A DNA stretch of 40,818 nucleotides from Desulfovulcanus ferrireducens (GTDB taxonomy: Bacteria; Desulfobacterota; Desulfovibrionia; Desulfovibrionales; Desulfonatronovibrionaceae): NCBI RefSeq assembly GCF_018704065.1, contig NZ_JAGUQP010000022.1:6615-47432 (forward strand), written 5' to 3'. The stretch's first letter is position 1; each line of letters opens with the position of its first letter. This document shows positions 24,186-32,495 of the stretch, piece by piece. The position numbers and the translations under genes are program-made. Under the pieces are notes generated by a model. That model made no database searches. It was not told where the DNA came from and saw only the letters and a program-made list of their open reading frames with translations.

Positions 24186-26795
24186 ATGGCGGGATTCGAT
24201 TTTTTTAAGAAAATTTTTTCCAAAGAAAAAAAAGACCAAAAACTTTCTCCGGAAAGGACCAGGCAGTTGCGACTTAAATTCAAGGCCCGCTATTATAGTT
24301 TTAAACAACTTTTGGGAGCCAATAACAAGGCCTTGGAAATTATGTCAGAATTAGAAGAGGCCTTGCATGGTTGCAGACCTTTCGGCATGACCTTTGTCCG
24401 CTCCAGATGCACATTGGTTTGCACAAATGTATATACAATGGTTCAAAACCTATGTCAGCTGGCACCAGGCAAATATGATGATTTAAAGGTGGTTTTTCAT
24501 GAACTAAACACCAGGATAGACAATATTCTCAGGGAAAGAAAGATTGGAAAGGGCAAAAAACCGATACTATTTCTGGATGAGATTGATAAGAGTTTTGCCC
24601 ATGAAGCGGGTTCTAAAATGGCTAATCTTGGGGAACTGAAGAATAAACTTTCCTTCAATGTCCCTGATGGATTTGTGATTACTGCCTCGGCTTATGTTCG
24701 TTTTCTGGAAAAAAATAATTTATTGGATGAGATTGCACGGATGCTTCAAGCAACACCCATTGAGCGGACAGAGAAACTTTTTGAATTGTGTTCTCAGATT
24801 CAGAATATGATTTTAAAGGCCTCTTTGCCGCAGGACCTTGAAGCCGCCATATTTGATGCTTATGCCAGGTTGGAGGAAAAATGGGGAAGTGGTCTGAAAG
24901 TATCGATGCGTAGTAGTGCTCTGGGTGAGGATTCGGCAGAGACCTCTTTTGCCGGTCAGTATCGTTCAGAGTTAAATATTTCCAAACAAAGCCTTATACA
25001 GGCCTATAAAGATGTTGTAGCCAGCAAATATACGCCCCAGGCCGTATTATACCGTTTTAGCCTGGGTTTAAAAGACGAAGACGTGGCCATGTGTGTGGGG
25101 TGTATGCCCATGGTCAATGCCCGCTCTTCCGGCGTCATGTATTCCATGAATCCTACTAATTTTGAGGACAAACGCATCCATATCTCTTCTACCTGGGGTG
25201 TTGCCAAAGCTATTGTGGACGGTCTTGTTGAACCGGATATGTTTTTCATTGCCAGAGACCCTGAACTCCGTATTGATAAGGCTGAATTAGGAGCAAAAAA
25301 GCTAATCTACCGTTTAGTTCCTGATGAGGGAGTAATGCGTGAGCAAGTCAGTGAGTCAATGCAAAAAAAGTTTTCCATTTCCAAGAAAGAAGCTCTTGCT
25401 CTGGCTCGTTTGGCCCTGGCTTGTGAAGAACATTATGGGTTTCCACAGGATATGGAGTGGAGTATTTCTGAAGATGGACAGGTTTATATTTTACAAACCA
25501 GGCCGCTTATACAAAATTTGATTGAGAATATAGATACAAAGCTGGAAGATATACCTGCTAAACCCTTGTTTACAGGAGGCCAGACAGCAGCGTCAGGAGT
25601 CGGTTTGGGAGAGGTCTACAAAGTTGAAAAGGATGTAGACCTGGTGCTCTTCCCTGAAGGAAGTATCCTGGTAGCCAGGAATTCGTCGCCAAGGCTAGCC
25701 ATGGTTTTACCCAAATCTTCCGGGGTTATTACCGAATATGGTAGCGTAACCGGACATCTGGCCAATGTTGCACGTGAATTTAATGTGCCTGCCCTGGTTG
25801 GAGTCAAAGGGCTCATGGATAAGTTAAAACAGGGAGAAAAAATAACCTTAGATGCAGATTTGAGAGCTGTTTTTCCAGGCAAGGTGGATATGTTAACTTG
25901 CAAGAGAGAAGATGCTAAAAAATTCAATCAAAATTATCCGGTCTATAGAACTTTAAAAAAAGTTTGCCAATATATTGTACCTTTAAACCTTTTGGAGCCT
26001 GAAGATATTGAATTTAAACCTTCTTATTGCCGGACCCTGCATGATATTACCAGGTTTGCCCATGAAAAGGCGGTCATAGAGATGTTTAATTTTGGCCGGG
26101 AGCATGATTTTGCTTCATTGGCCCCTAAGCAGCTTAAGTCCATCGTGCCTATGCAGTGGTGGGTCATTGATTTAGATGATGGGTTCAAGGAAGGTGTGCA
26201 GGGAAAGTACGTGCATTTGAAGGATATCCGTTCTGTGCCCATGCTTGCCCTATGGCGGGGTATTGTGGCTGTGCCCTGGGAGGGCCCACCCCAATTGGAC
26301 AAGCATGGCTTCATGTCGGTGCTCATGCAGGCCACGACCAATCCCAATCTGGTTCCTAGTCTTAGGTCTGATTTTGCCATGCGAAATTATTTTATGATTT
26401 CCAGAGATTTTTGTCACCTTCAGTCAAGGTTTGGTTTCCATTTTTCCAGTATTGAGGCCTTGGTTGGTGAGCGGAGGCAGGAAAATTACATTCGCTTCCA
26501 GTTTAAGGGTGGAGCAGCTGATCTCAGGCGACGCAAAACGAGGGCGGAATTTGTTGGCCAAATATTGGAAGAGTATGGTTTTGAGGCCAAAGTCAGAGAA
26601 GATGCCCTGTTTGCCCGCATAGACCGCTTTGAGCGCAAGTTTATGGTTAGCAGGCTTAAAATTTTAGGTTACCTGCTAATCCACACCAGGCAACTCGATA
26701 TGATCATGGGCAACAGAAATAGTCGTGAATATTACTGGCGGAAAATGATTCGGGATATTGATGAGAGGATTTTAACTAATTCTTTGACCCACTAA
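24186..26795 (+). CDS. PEP-synthase-like protein: ATP-grasp plus phosphohistidine domains, no PEP-binding barrel
   Basis: 869 residues. Residues 1-125 are basic and unassigned. Residues ~128-445 form the PEP synthase/PPDK ATP-binding domain (LGELKNKLSFNVPDGFVIT, SMRSSALGEDS, FAGQYRSELN, YILQTRPL). Residues ~465-570 form the swivelling phosphohistidine domain (GSVTGHLANVAREFNVPALV, with His524 in the usual place). Residues ~590-869 do not look like the PEP-binding TIM barrel of true PEP synthases and have no motif I can name. The phosphate from ATP probably reaches His524 and then an unknown acceptor. Rifampin phosphotransferase is a precedent for changed acceptor domains, with a different domain order. 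Its 3' end overlaps the convergent glycerate kinase gene by 24 bp. Confidence 0.88.
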   Translation: MAGFDFFKKIFSKEKKDQKLSPERTRQLRLKFKARYYSFKQLLGANNKALEIMSELEEALHGCRPFGMTFVRSRCTLVCTNVYTMVQNLCQLAPGKYDDLKVVFHELNTRIDNILRERKIGKGKKPILFLDEIDKSFAHEAGSKMANLGELKNKLSFNVPDGFVITASAYVRFLEKNNLLDEIARMLQATPIERTEKLFELCSQIQNMILKASLPQDLEAAIFDAYARLEEKWGSGLKVSMRSSALGEDSAETSFAGQYRSELNISKQSLIQAYKDVVASKYTPQAVLYRFSLGLKDEDVAMCVGCMPMVNARSSGVMYSMNPTNFEDKRIHISSTWGVAKAIVDGLVEPDMFFIARDPELRIDKAELGAKKLIYRLVPDEGVMREQVSESMQKKFSISKKEALALARLALACEEHYGFPQDMEWSISEDGQVYILQTRPLIQNLIENIDTKLEDIPAKPLFTGGQTAASGVGLGEVYKVEKDVDLVLFPEGSILVARNSSPRLAMVLPKSSGVITEYGSVTGHLANVAREFNVPALVGVKGLMDKLKQGEKITLDADLRAVFPGKVDMLTCKREDAKKFNQNYPVYRTLKKVCQYIVPLNLLEPEDIEFKPSYCRTLHDITRFAHEKAVIEMFNFGREHDFASLAPKQLKSIVPMQWWVIDLDDGFKEGVQGKYVHLKDIRSVPMLALWRGIVAVPWEGPPQLDKHGFMSVLMQATTNPNLVPSLRSDFAMRNYFMISRDFCHLQSRFGFHFSSIEALVGERRQENYIRFQFKGGAADLRRRKTRAEFVGQILEEYGFEAKVREDALFARIDRFERKFMVSRLKILGYLLIHTRQLDMIMGNRNSREYYWRKMIRDIDERILTNSLTH

Positions 26796-28118
26796 AACCA
26801 GATGAATGTCCATGACATTGGTCAAAGTAGGCCCGGTTATTATTAGCTCGCGTGTGCGGTTAAAAAAAGTATAGGCATCATGCTCGTGGAGAAACTTTCT
26901 GGCATCAAGGTTTAATTTTTTGGCTCTGGCTGTGGTTGAACCTGTCACCATCGCGCCAGCAGCATCAGTAGGCCCGTCAGTACCATCAGTACCGGCCGAC
27001 AATATAAGGACATTTTTTAATCCTTCCAATTCCAGAGCGGCTGAGAGGGCAAATTCCTGATTGCGGCCACCGAGCCCATATGACTCGCCTAGGCTCACTG
27101 TGGTCTCTCCTCCGCTGATTACACAACAGGGAGGGGCCATTGGATGACCACTTTCTAAGATCTCTTTTGCTATACTGACATGCACACGGGCAATGTCTTT
27201 TGTCTCCCCTTCTATACTGGAACTTAAGATAAGAGGAGCATATCCTAGAGAGGAGGCAGCCCGGGCTGCGGCCAGAAGGGCTTGGCGATTGGAGGCTATA
27301 ATGTGATGGGAAACATTTTTAAAACACTCTTCGTCAGAAAATGGCGTATCAGGAATAATGCCTTTCAGGCCCTGTAAAACCAGTTGTTGCACAGATTCCG
27401 GAAGTTTGTCCCAGAGGTCATATCGAGTGAGAATCGCATGACAGTCTGCCCAGGAACTGGAATCTGCTGCTGTCGGTCCTGAGCCAATAACATCCAGCCG
27501 ATCACCAACCACATCACTGATAATCAGGCTTATTGTAGTTGATGGGTGTAGGTGACGGGCTAAGCGCCCGCCTTTAATCTGACTTAAGTGCTTGCGTATG
27601 GCATTGATTTCCTGAATATTGGCTCCGCTTGCCAGGAGAAGTCGCGTTACTTTTTGTTTGTCCTCCAGGGTAATACCTGGGGCAGGCGCAACCAGTAAAG
27701 AGCTAGCTCCGCCAGAAAGAAGAAAGAAAAAAAGGGTGTCTTTAGACCTGTGTCTATCCACAAACGCCAGAATCTCTTGGCCTGCCCTGATACTTCGTTC
27801 ATCAGGGACCGGATGGGCAGCCTCTAAAAGACGTATCTTTTTCGTGGGCAGGGTGTGGGCATCCTTTACTACTACCAAGCCACCATTAAGCCGTTCTCCA
27901 AGAAGAGATTCCACGGCCACGGCCATGGCAGCACCTGCTTTGCCAGCGCCAATGGCTACGATTTTTTTGTAAGTGTTGAGAGCATAATAGTGGGTGCCGG
28001 TTTTCAACTGGGAATCTCTATAGTTCAGGGCACCAGAAATGGCAGCCTGGGGTTGCACAGATTTAAGAGCGGCAGCGAGGATATGACTCGCATGCTGGCG
28101 TAACCTCTTTTCATACAT
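26772..28118 (-). CDS. Glycerate 2-kinase (MOFRL/GckA-TtuD family)
   Basis: 448 residues. Family motifs are intact: IVAIGAGKAGAAMA near residue 55, AAHPVPDERS, FFLLSGGASSLLVAPAPGIT, IRKHLSQIKGGRLA, ISDVVGD, and the C-terminal MOFRL part with SGGETTV, GGRNQEFAL and SAGTDGTDGPTDAAGA. It phosphorylates glycerate to 2-phosphoglycerate in the cytoplasm, feeding glycolysis near enolase. It diverges from the glycosyltransferase across a 313-bp gap. Beside a glucosylglycerate phosphorylase it would recover the released glycerate. Confidence 0.93.
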   Translation of the reverse strand: MYEKRLRQHASHILAAALKSVQPQAAISGALNYRDSQLKTGTHYYALNTYKKIVAIGAGKAGAAMAVAVESLLGERLNGGLVVVKDAHTLPTKKIRLLEAAHPVPDERSIRAGQEILAFVDRHRSKDTLFFFLLSGGASSLLVAPAPGITLEDKQKVTRLLLASGANIQEINAIRKHLSQIKGGRLARHLHPSTTISLIISDVVGDRLDVIGSGPTAADSSSWADCHAILTRYDLWDKLPESVQQLVLQGLKGIIPDTPFSDEECFKNVSHHIIASNRQALLAAARAASSLGYAPLILSSSIEGETKDIARVHVSIAKEILESGHPMAPPCCVISGGETTVSLGESYGLGGRNQEFALSAALELEGLKNVLILSAGTDGTDGPTDAAGAMVTGSTTARAKKLNLDARKFLHEHDAYTFFNRTRELIITGPTLTNVMDIHLVLVGQRIS

Positions 28119-28431
28119 AAATATGGCTCCTTTTAACCTCTTAACAGAGTTTCCGTATCTAAATTGACGCTAAAATAACCAAAGTTTTGAAGCAATAAAG
28201 CAAAATTTTTACTTTTTTACTTGTTTGTCCCGGGAAAGGCAGGGCTTACTAAAGACATTCTTTCTATTGAAACCAACAGAGCAGACGTGATAAAATAAAA
28301 AATTAGATGCGCTTGCCCTGAACTTCTTAGCTTCTTTTGTAAATTCTAGTCTTAACCTTGCTTGACACAAAGTAAATGGCTTGAGTAGTGACAACTTGAT
28401 TTTTATTTTATTATTAAAACGGGTAATCAGT
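28119..28431. promoter_or_regulatory. Divergent promoter interval of the glucosylglycerate locus
   Basis: This 313-bp gap separates divergent genes and should hold both promoters. A perfect TTGACA occurs at 28362-28367 facing the plus strand, but the matching -10 is poor. No GG-N10-GC (sigma54) element and no clear operator stood out by eye. Confidence 0.35.
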
Positions 28432-29691
28432 ATGTCTGAAAGAATAGGTTTTATTTCCACTCGCTTTGCCGGGACTGACGGCGTATCCCTGGAAGCTGCC
28501 AAATGGGCAGAGGTATTACAGGAGCAAGGCCATGTCTGTTTTTGGTATGGCGGACTTTTGGAGAGGTGGCGCAAGTTTTCTATGTGTGTTCCTGAGGCCT
28601 ATTTCAAACATCCTGCAAACGAGTGGATTAATGAACATATCTGGGGGCGTACGCATCGCTCCCCTAAAGTTACCCGCTACATCCACGACCTGGCTGAATA
28701 TCTGAAAAGCACCATTTATGATTTTGTCAAAGAGTTTGACCTCACTCTGCTCATCATTCAAAACGCCCTGGCAATACCCATGCATCTGCCCCTAGGTATT
28801 GCCATTACAGAATTTCTTTCCGAAACCGTGATGCCGGCCATAGCTCATCACCATGATTTTTACTGGGAACGTAGCCGCTTCCAGGTCAATTGTGTCCCTG
28901 ATTTTCTGGACATGGCCTTTCCACCGCGCGATTTCCATCTGCAACATGTGGTTATTAATCAGGCGGCCAGGGAAGAATTGGCATTACGTAAGGGAGTTTC
29001 TTCTCTTCTCATTCCCAATGTTATTAATTTTCATCGCCCGCCATTACCTCCTGATGAGTACTCAGCTGATCTGCGTCAGGAAATAGGTCTTTCTTCTGAT
29101 GATAAACTTATTCTGCAGCCAACCCGTGTAGTGCCTCGCAAAGGCATTGAGCACAGTATAAACCTGTTGCAACGATTAAATGATCCACGCTGTAAGCTGG
29201 TGGTTTCTCATCCGGCCGGAGATGAGGGCTCAGAGTATCAAGAACAGTTGATGGCCCTGGCCGAGTCCGTGGGAGTGGACATCCGTTTTTTTGGGGAGCG
29301 GGTCAACTATCGGCGCCATGTCAATTGTCAGGGAAAAAAGATTTACGTTTTGCACGATATCTATCAGCATGCCGATCTGGTCATTTATCCCAGCATCTAT
29401 GAAGGGTTTGGCAATGCCCTTCTGGAATCCTTTTACTTTAAAGTCCCCGTTATTGTAAACCGCTATCCTGTATGGGTGCGAGACATTGAACCTAAAGGAT
29501 TTCGCGTCCCTGTAATGGATGGTTTTATCACTCCCCACGTGGTAGAAGAGGCCAAAAAGCTTTTATACAACCACGAATATCGTCAACAACAGGTTGACTA
29601 CAACTATGAACTGGCAAAACGCTATTATAGCTATCCAGTGCTTCGCTATGGATTGCAAATATTAATTAATAACATAAAAAATCAAGTTTAA
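28432..29691 (+). CDS. GT4 glycosyltransferase, candidate mannosyl(glucosyl)glycerate-type synthase
   Basis: 419 residues from the ATG at 28432; the longer frame would need a TTG start in AT-rich DNA. The N-terminal half begins IGFISTRFAGTDGVSLEAAK. The C-terminal half has LILQPTRVVPRKGIEHSINL for the donor site and YPSIYEGFGNALLESFYFKV, the GT4 E-x7-E motif. Soluble and cytoplasmic. The setting, with a GpgS-type enzyme, a phosphomannose-isomerase cupin and a glycerate kinase, points to transfer of a sugar (mannose is my guess) to glucosylglycerate or its phosphate, as reported for the MggA/MggS enzymes of Petrotoga and Rhodopirellula. Donor and acceptor are not proven by sequence. Confidence 0.8.
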   Translation: MSERIGFISTRFAGTDGVSLEAAKWAEVLQEQGHVCFWYGGLLERWRKFSMCVPEAYFKHPANEWINEHIWGRTHRSPKVTRYIHDLAEYLKSTIYDFVKEFDLTLLIIQNALAIPMHLPLGIAITEFLSETVMPAIAHHHDFYWERSRFQVNCVPDFLDMAFPPRDFHLQHVVINQAAREELALRKGVSSLLIPNVINFHRPPLPPDEYSADLRQEIGLSSDDKLILQPTRVVPRKGIEHSINLLQRLNDPRCKLVVSHPAGDEGSEYQEQLMALAESVGVDIRFFGERVNYRRHVNCQGKKIYVLHDIYQHADLVIYPSIYEGFGNALLESFYFKVPVIVNRYPVWVRDIEPKGFRVPVMDGFITPHVVEEAKKLLYNHEYRQQQVDYNYELAKRYYSYPVLRYGLQILINNIKNQV

Positions 29692-29709
29692 AACAAATTC
29701 TCCTCTCTT

Positions 29710-29735
29710 AAGGGGCAAGATCTAGCCCCTTTTAA
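29710..29735 (+). terminator. Probable rho-independent terminator after the first GT4 gene
   Basis: AAGGGGC (29710-29716) pairs with GCCCCTT (29725-29731) around AAGATCTA, followed by TTAATTT. The rest of the gap up to 30001 is AT-rich and without a gene. It presumably holds the promoter for the phosphorylase operon. Confidence 0.65.
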
Positions 29736-30001
29736 TTTCCTGTCTTTTCTACTTTCCCAAAATTTAACTGGCGTTTAGGATCTAGCTTTAATAGATATGG
29801 GAAATCAATATTTTTAATTGGTTAGAAGCATTGTAAAGCAATCATTGCACCTAATCCTATACAGTTAATCTTTTGCTTTCCTGAAAATTACTCCAGAATA
29901 ATTAAAAAATCTTACCACCTCTTGAGTTAAAGTAAAAAACAGGTTAATTTTAAAACCACACTATATTTAGAATAAGCCAGATATCTTATGGAGAATAGAA
30001 C

Positions 30002-31741
30002 ATGTGGAGTTCTACTGACGTCTTGAAACAACGATTAGAGAAAAGGCTGCAATTTCTTTATGGAGAAAAATATAAAAAGCGGCTCATGAAACGTATTGGA
30101 CTCTTGTTAGCCCGGTATGACTTTTTAAGAGAACAATGTCGTCCTGACAAACTGTGGGACGAAAAGACTTGTCTTCTTATCAGTTATGGCGACATGGTGA
30201 GAAAAAAGGCAGAAAAGCCACTTCTTACCCTGCACCGTTTTTTACAGGATTATGTGAAGGGGACCATTGAATGTCTCCATATTCTGCCATTTTTCCCCTA
30301 CAGCTCTGATGACGGCTTTTCTGTTATTAATTATAGAAAGGTTGATCCTGCTCTGGGAGAATGGGAGGACATAAAAAAAATCAGCCAGGACTTCCGCCTC
30401 ATGGTGGATCTGGTTTTAAACCATGTTTCCCGTTGTTCAAGTTGGTTTCAGGATTACATTGGTGGAATTGCGCCAGCCATGGATTATTTTATGGAAGTTG
30501 ATCCTGGCGATGATCTTGCTCAGGTAGTAAGGCCCAGGACCACGCCTCTTCTTACCAAGGTGCAAACTGTTTATGGAAAAAAATATGTCTGGACTACTTT
30601 CAGCTCTGACCAGATGGATTTAAATTACGCCAATCCCGATGTCCTGATGGAGATGCTGGACATCCTGCTCTTTTATATCTCAAAAGGGGCCAGGATTATT
30701 CGCTTGGACGCCATTGCCTATTTATGGAAAATGATAGGGACACCGTGCATTAACCTGCCGCAAACCCATGAAATAGTGAAGTTGTTCAGAGACATAACAG
30801 ACTATTTGGCGTCTGGAGTTCTTCTGTTGACAGAGACCAACCTGCCGCACTCGCAAAACATCAGCTATTTTGGGGAGGGAGACGAGGCCCATCTGGTATA
30901 TCAATTCAGCCTGCCTCCTCTTTTACTCTATACACTGCACCGAGGTTCAGCCAGGCATTTGCGTGAGTGGGCGGCCGAACTCACTGCCCCTGGCCCCCGA
31001 TGTACTTACCTCAATTTTACAGCCTCTCACGATGGGATAGGTGTGCGGCCTTTAGAGGGATTAGTGAAAGAAGAAGAGATTGAAGAACTGGTTCAGACAA
31101 TCCGCTCTCTTGGCGGACTTGTATCCTGTCGTTCTTGCGCAAATGGCGTGGAAAGACCCTATGAGTTGAATATTACCTATTTTGACGCTCTAAAAGATCC
31201 CAAACAACCCCAGGATGTGAATCGGCAGATAGATCGTTTCATTTGTTCCCAGACCATTATGCTAAGTTTGCAGGGTATCCCTGCCATTTACTTCCATAGC
31301 CTCATGGGCACTGGCAACAACTATGAAGGAGTGCAAAAGACCGGTCAAAACCGGGCTATTAACAGAGCACGCTTTCAGGATGAGGAGTTAAGAAAGCTCC
31401 TCTCAGACCCTAAAACGGTAACCTCCAGAGTATTTTCCAACTATATCGACCTGTTAAGAAAACGGAGCCAGGAGCCTGCTTTCCATCCCGACGCCGTTCA
31501 GGAGGTTCTGGATTTGCCAGATGAACTGTTTGGGGTTGTCAGAAGGGCAATTTTGAGAAACGGGGAAACGAGAGATATTTTTTGTCTTCACAATGTGAGC
31601 GATAAAGAGCAGCGTATTCGTCTTCCTGATTTAGATGGTACGCTGAAGGGTAAAAAAATGAAAGATATTATAAGCAATATTGTGATGGAGGACGATGTTT
31701 ATCTCAGTCCCTATCAAAGTTGCTGGTTGAAAGAGCGTTAG
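30002..31741 (+). CDS. GH13_18 sucrose-phosphorylase-like enzyme, probable glucosylglycerate phosphorylase
   Basis: 579 residues. The GH13 catalytic set is present: nucleophile Asp236 in RIIRLDAIAYLWK, acid/base Glu278 in LLLTETNLPH, and Asp344 in TASHDGIG. LHILPFFPYSSDDGFSVINY is typical of the GH13_18 subfamily. Members release glucose 1-phosphate by phosphorolysis from sucrose, glucosylglycerate or related compounds. With a glycerate kinase and a GpgS gene nearby, glucosylglycerate is the most likely substrate: glucosylglycerate plus phosphate to glucose 1-phosphate plus glycerate. The fold may need ~60 extra N-terminal residues that are seen here. First gene of a run that continues with the cupin. 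Confidence 0.88.
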   Translation: MWSSTDVLKQRLEKRLQFLYGEKYKKRLMKRIGLLLARYDFLREQCRPDKLWDEKTCLLISYGDMVRKKAEKPLLTLHRFLQDYVKGTIECLHILPFFPYSSDDGFSVINYRKVDPALGEWEDIKKISQDFRLMVDLVLNHVSRCSSWFQDYIGGIAPAMDYFMEVDPGDDLAQVVRPRTTPLLTKVQTVYGKKYVWTTFSSDQMDLNYANPDVLMEMLDILLFYISKGARIIRLDAIAYLWKMIGTPCINLPQTHEIVKLFRDITDYLASGVLLLTETNLPHSQNISYFGEGDEAHLVYQFSLPPLLLYTLHRGSARHLREWAAELTAPGPRCTYLNFTASHDGIGVRPLEGLVKEEEIEELVQTIRSLGGLVSCRSCANGVERPYELNITYFDALKDPKQPQDVNRQIDRFICSQTIMLSLQGIPAIYFHSLMGTGNNYEGVQKTGQNRAINRARFQDEELRKLLSDPKTVTSRVFSNYIDLLRKRSQEPAFHPDAVQEVLDLPDELFGVVRRAILRNGETRDIFCLHNVSDKEQRIRLPDLDGTLKGKKMKDIISNIVMEDDVYLSPYQSCWLKER

Positions 31742-31760
31742 TGTTGGATGGAGGGCAACT

Positions 31761-32138
31761 ATGACGGCTCAGATAACAAAAGAAGAATTTATCCAGTTAA
31801 CCGAACGCCGTCCCTGGGGAAGTTTTACCGTATTGGCTGATGAACCAGACCACAAGGTAAAGCGGATTGTGGTCAAACCAGGCCAGAGACTTTCTCTTCA
31901 GCGGCACAAGCGCCGCCAGGAACACTGGCTGATAGTCAGGGGGGAGGCAGTTGTCACTCTTAATGACAGAGAGCTTCAACTCAGGGCGGGGGATGCGGTG
32001 GACATTGGTTGCGGAGTAATTCACCGGGTGCAAAATAAAAGGGTCGAAAATTTGGTTTTTATTGAAATTCAACTGGGAGATTACTTTGGCGAGGACGATA
32101 TTGAGCGACTGGAGGACGACTATGGTCGAGCACCTTAA
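31761..32138 (+). CDS. Single-domain cupin of the phosphomannose isomerase type II family
   Basis: 125 residues, one cupin domain. It matches the C-terminal domain of bifunctional mannose-1-phosphate guanylyltransferase/isomerase: ERPWGSFTVL, then LSLQRHKRRQEHW with the metal-binding His/Glu set, GEAVVTL, and IHRVQNK. It would interconvert fructose 6-phosphate and mannose 6-phosphate, providing mannose for a mannosylated solute. The gene is 20 bp after the phosphorylase gene, with GGAGGGCAAC as ribosome site. Its stop codon TAA lies inside the terminal repeat of element copy C. Confidence 0.88.
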   Translation: MTAQITKEEFIQLTERRPWGSFTVLADEPDHKVKRIVVKPGQRLSLQRHKRRQEHWLIVRGEAVVTLNDRELQLRAGDAVDIGCGVIHRVQNKRVENLVFIEIQLGDYFGEDDIERLEDDYGRAP

Positions 32139-32323
32139 GAGTCAGGGGCCGAACCTTACTTAAGAGGGCAAATTTTCATAATTTTTTCAATCCTGATTTC
32201 TTTCGTGCTGGTGCAAATGTCAGGACCCATCTATAGCTTGCTTGCCCAGTCCTTTGCAATTCATTCAAGAAACCAGGATTTCTAATCTGGCAGTCAAAAT
32301 GGGGTTTGGCCACAGACTCTTAA
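32135..32323. mobile_element. MITE-like inverted-repeat element, copy C (about 189 bp)
   Basis: Terminal repeats TTAAGAGTC and GACTCTTAA enclose the element, continuing inward with degenerate arms (GGCCGAACC left, GGTTTGGCC right). Bases 32186-32210 match copy A (15209-15233) with two differences. The left end overlaps the stop codon of the cupin gene. Confidence 0.82.
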
Positions 32324-32395
32324 AAGGACTAATAATTTTCTCAACCTTTATGGGCGATAACCACTTTAGGTGCTCGCTGAAACGAGGACGGGGGA

Positions 32396-32478
32396 ATGTT
32401 GTAACAGAGAAACGGTGATGGGGAGGAGCGGAGAAAAAATCCCCGATTCTTTGTTTCTTCCATTCTCCGTTTCAACAT
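32396..32478. repeat. Imperfect inverted repeat in the leader of the M20-type gene
   Basis: ATGTTGTAACAGAGAAACGG (32396-32415) faces CCATTCTCCGTTTCAACAT (32460-32478), with roughly three quarters of positions pairing. The stem would end some 5 bases before the GGGGGGAGGT ribosome site of the next gene and could affect its translation. The remaining 32324-32395 holds nothing I recognise. Confidence 0.45.
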
Positions 32479-32495
32479 CAGGGGGGAGGTGAATA

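Noticed and set aside
28209-28574. 121-codon minus-strand frame before the first GT4 gene
   Set aside because: Half of it is antisense to the GT4 start and half is AT-rich spacer. It fits neither a gene nor the local operon pattern.
28119-30001. Sigma54 (GG-N10-GC) promoters for the solute locus, looked for because of the adjacent sigma54 regulator
   Set aside because: No site with correct spacing was found by eye in the two leader gaps; a TGGC at about 29769 has the wrong spacing. A matrix scan would be needed to exclude weak sites.
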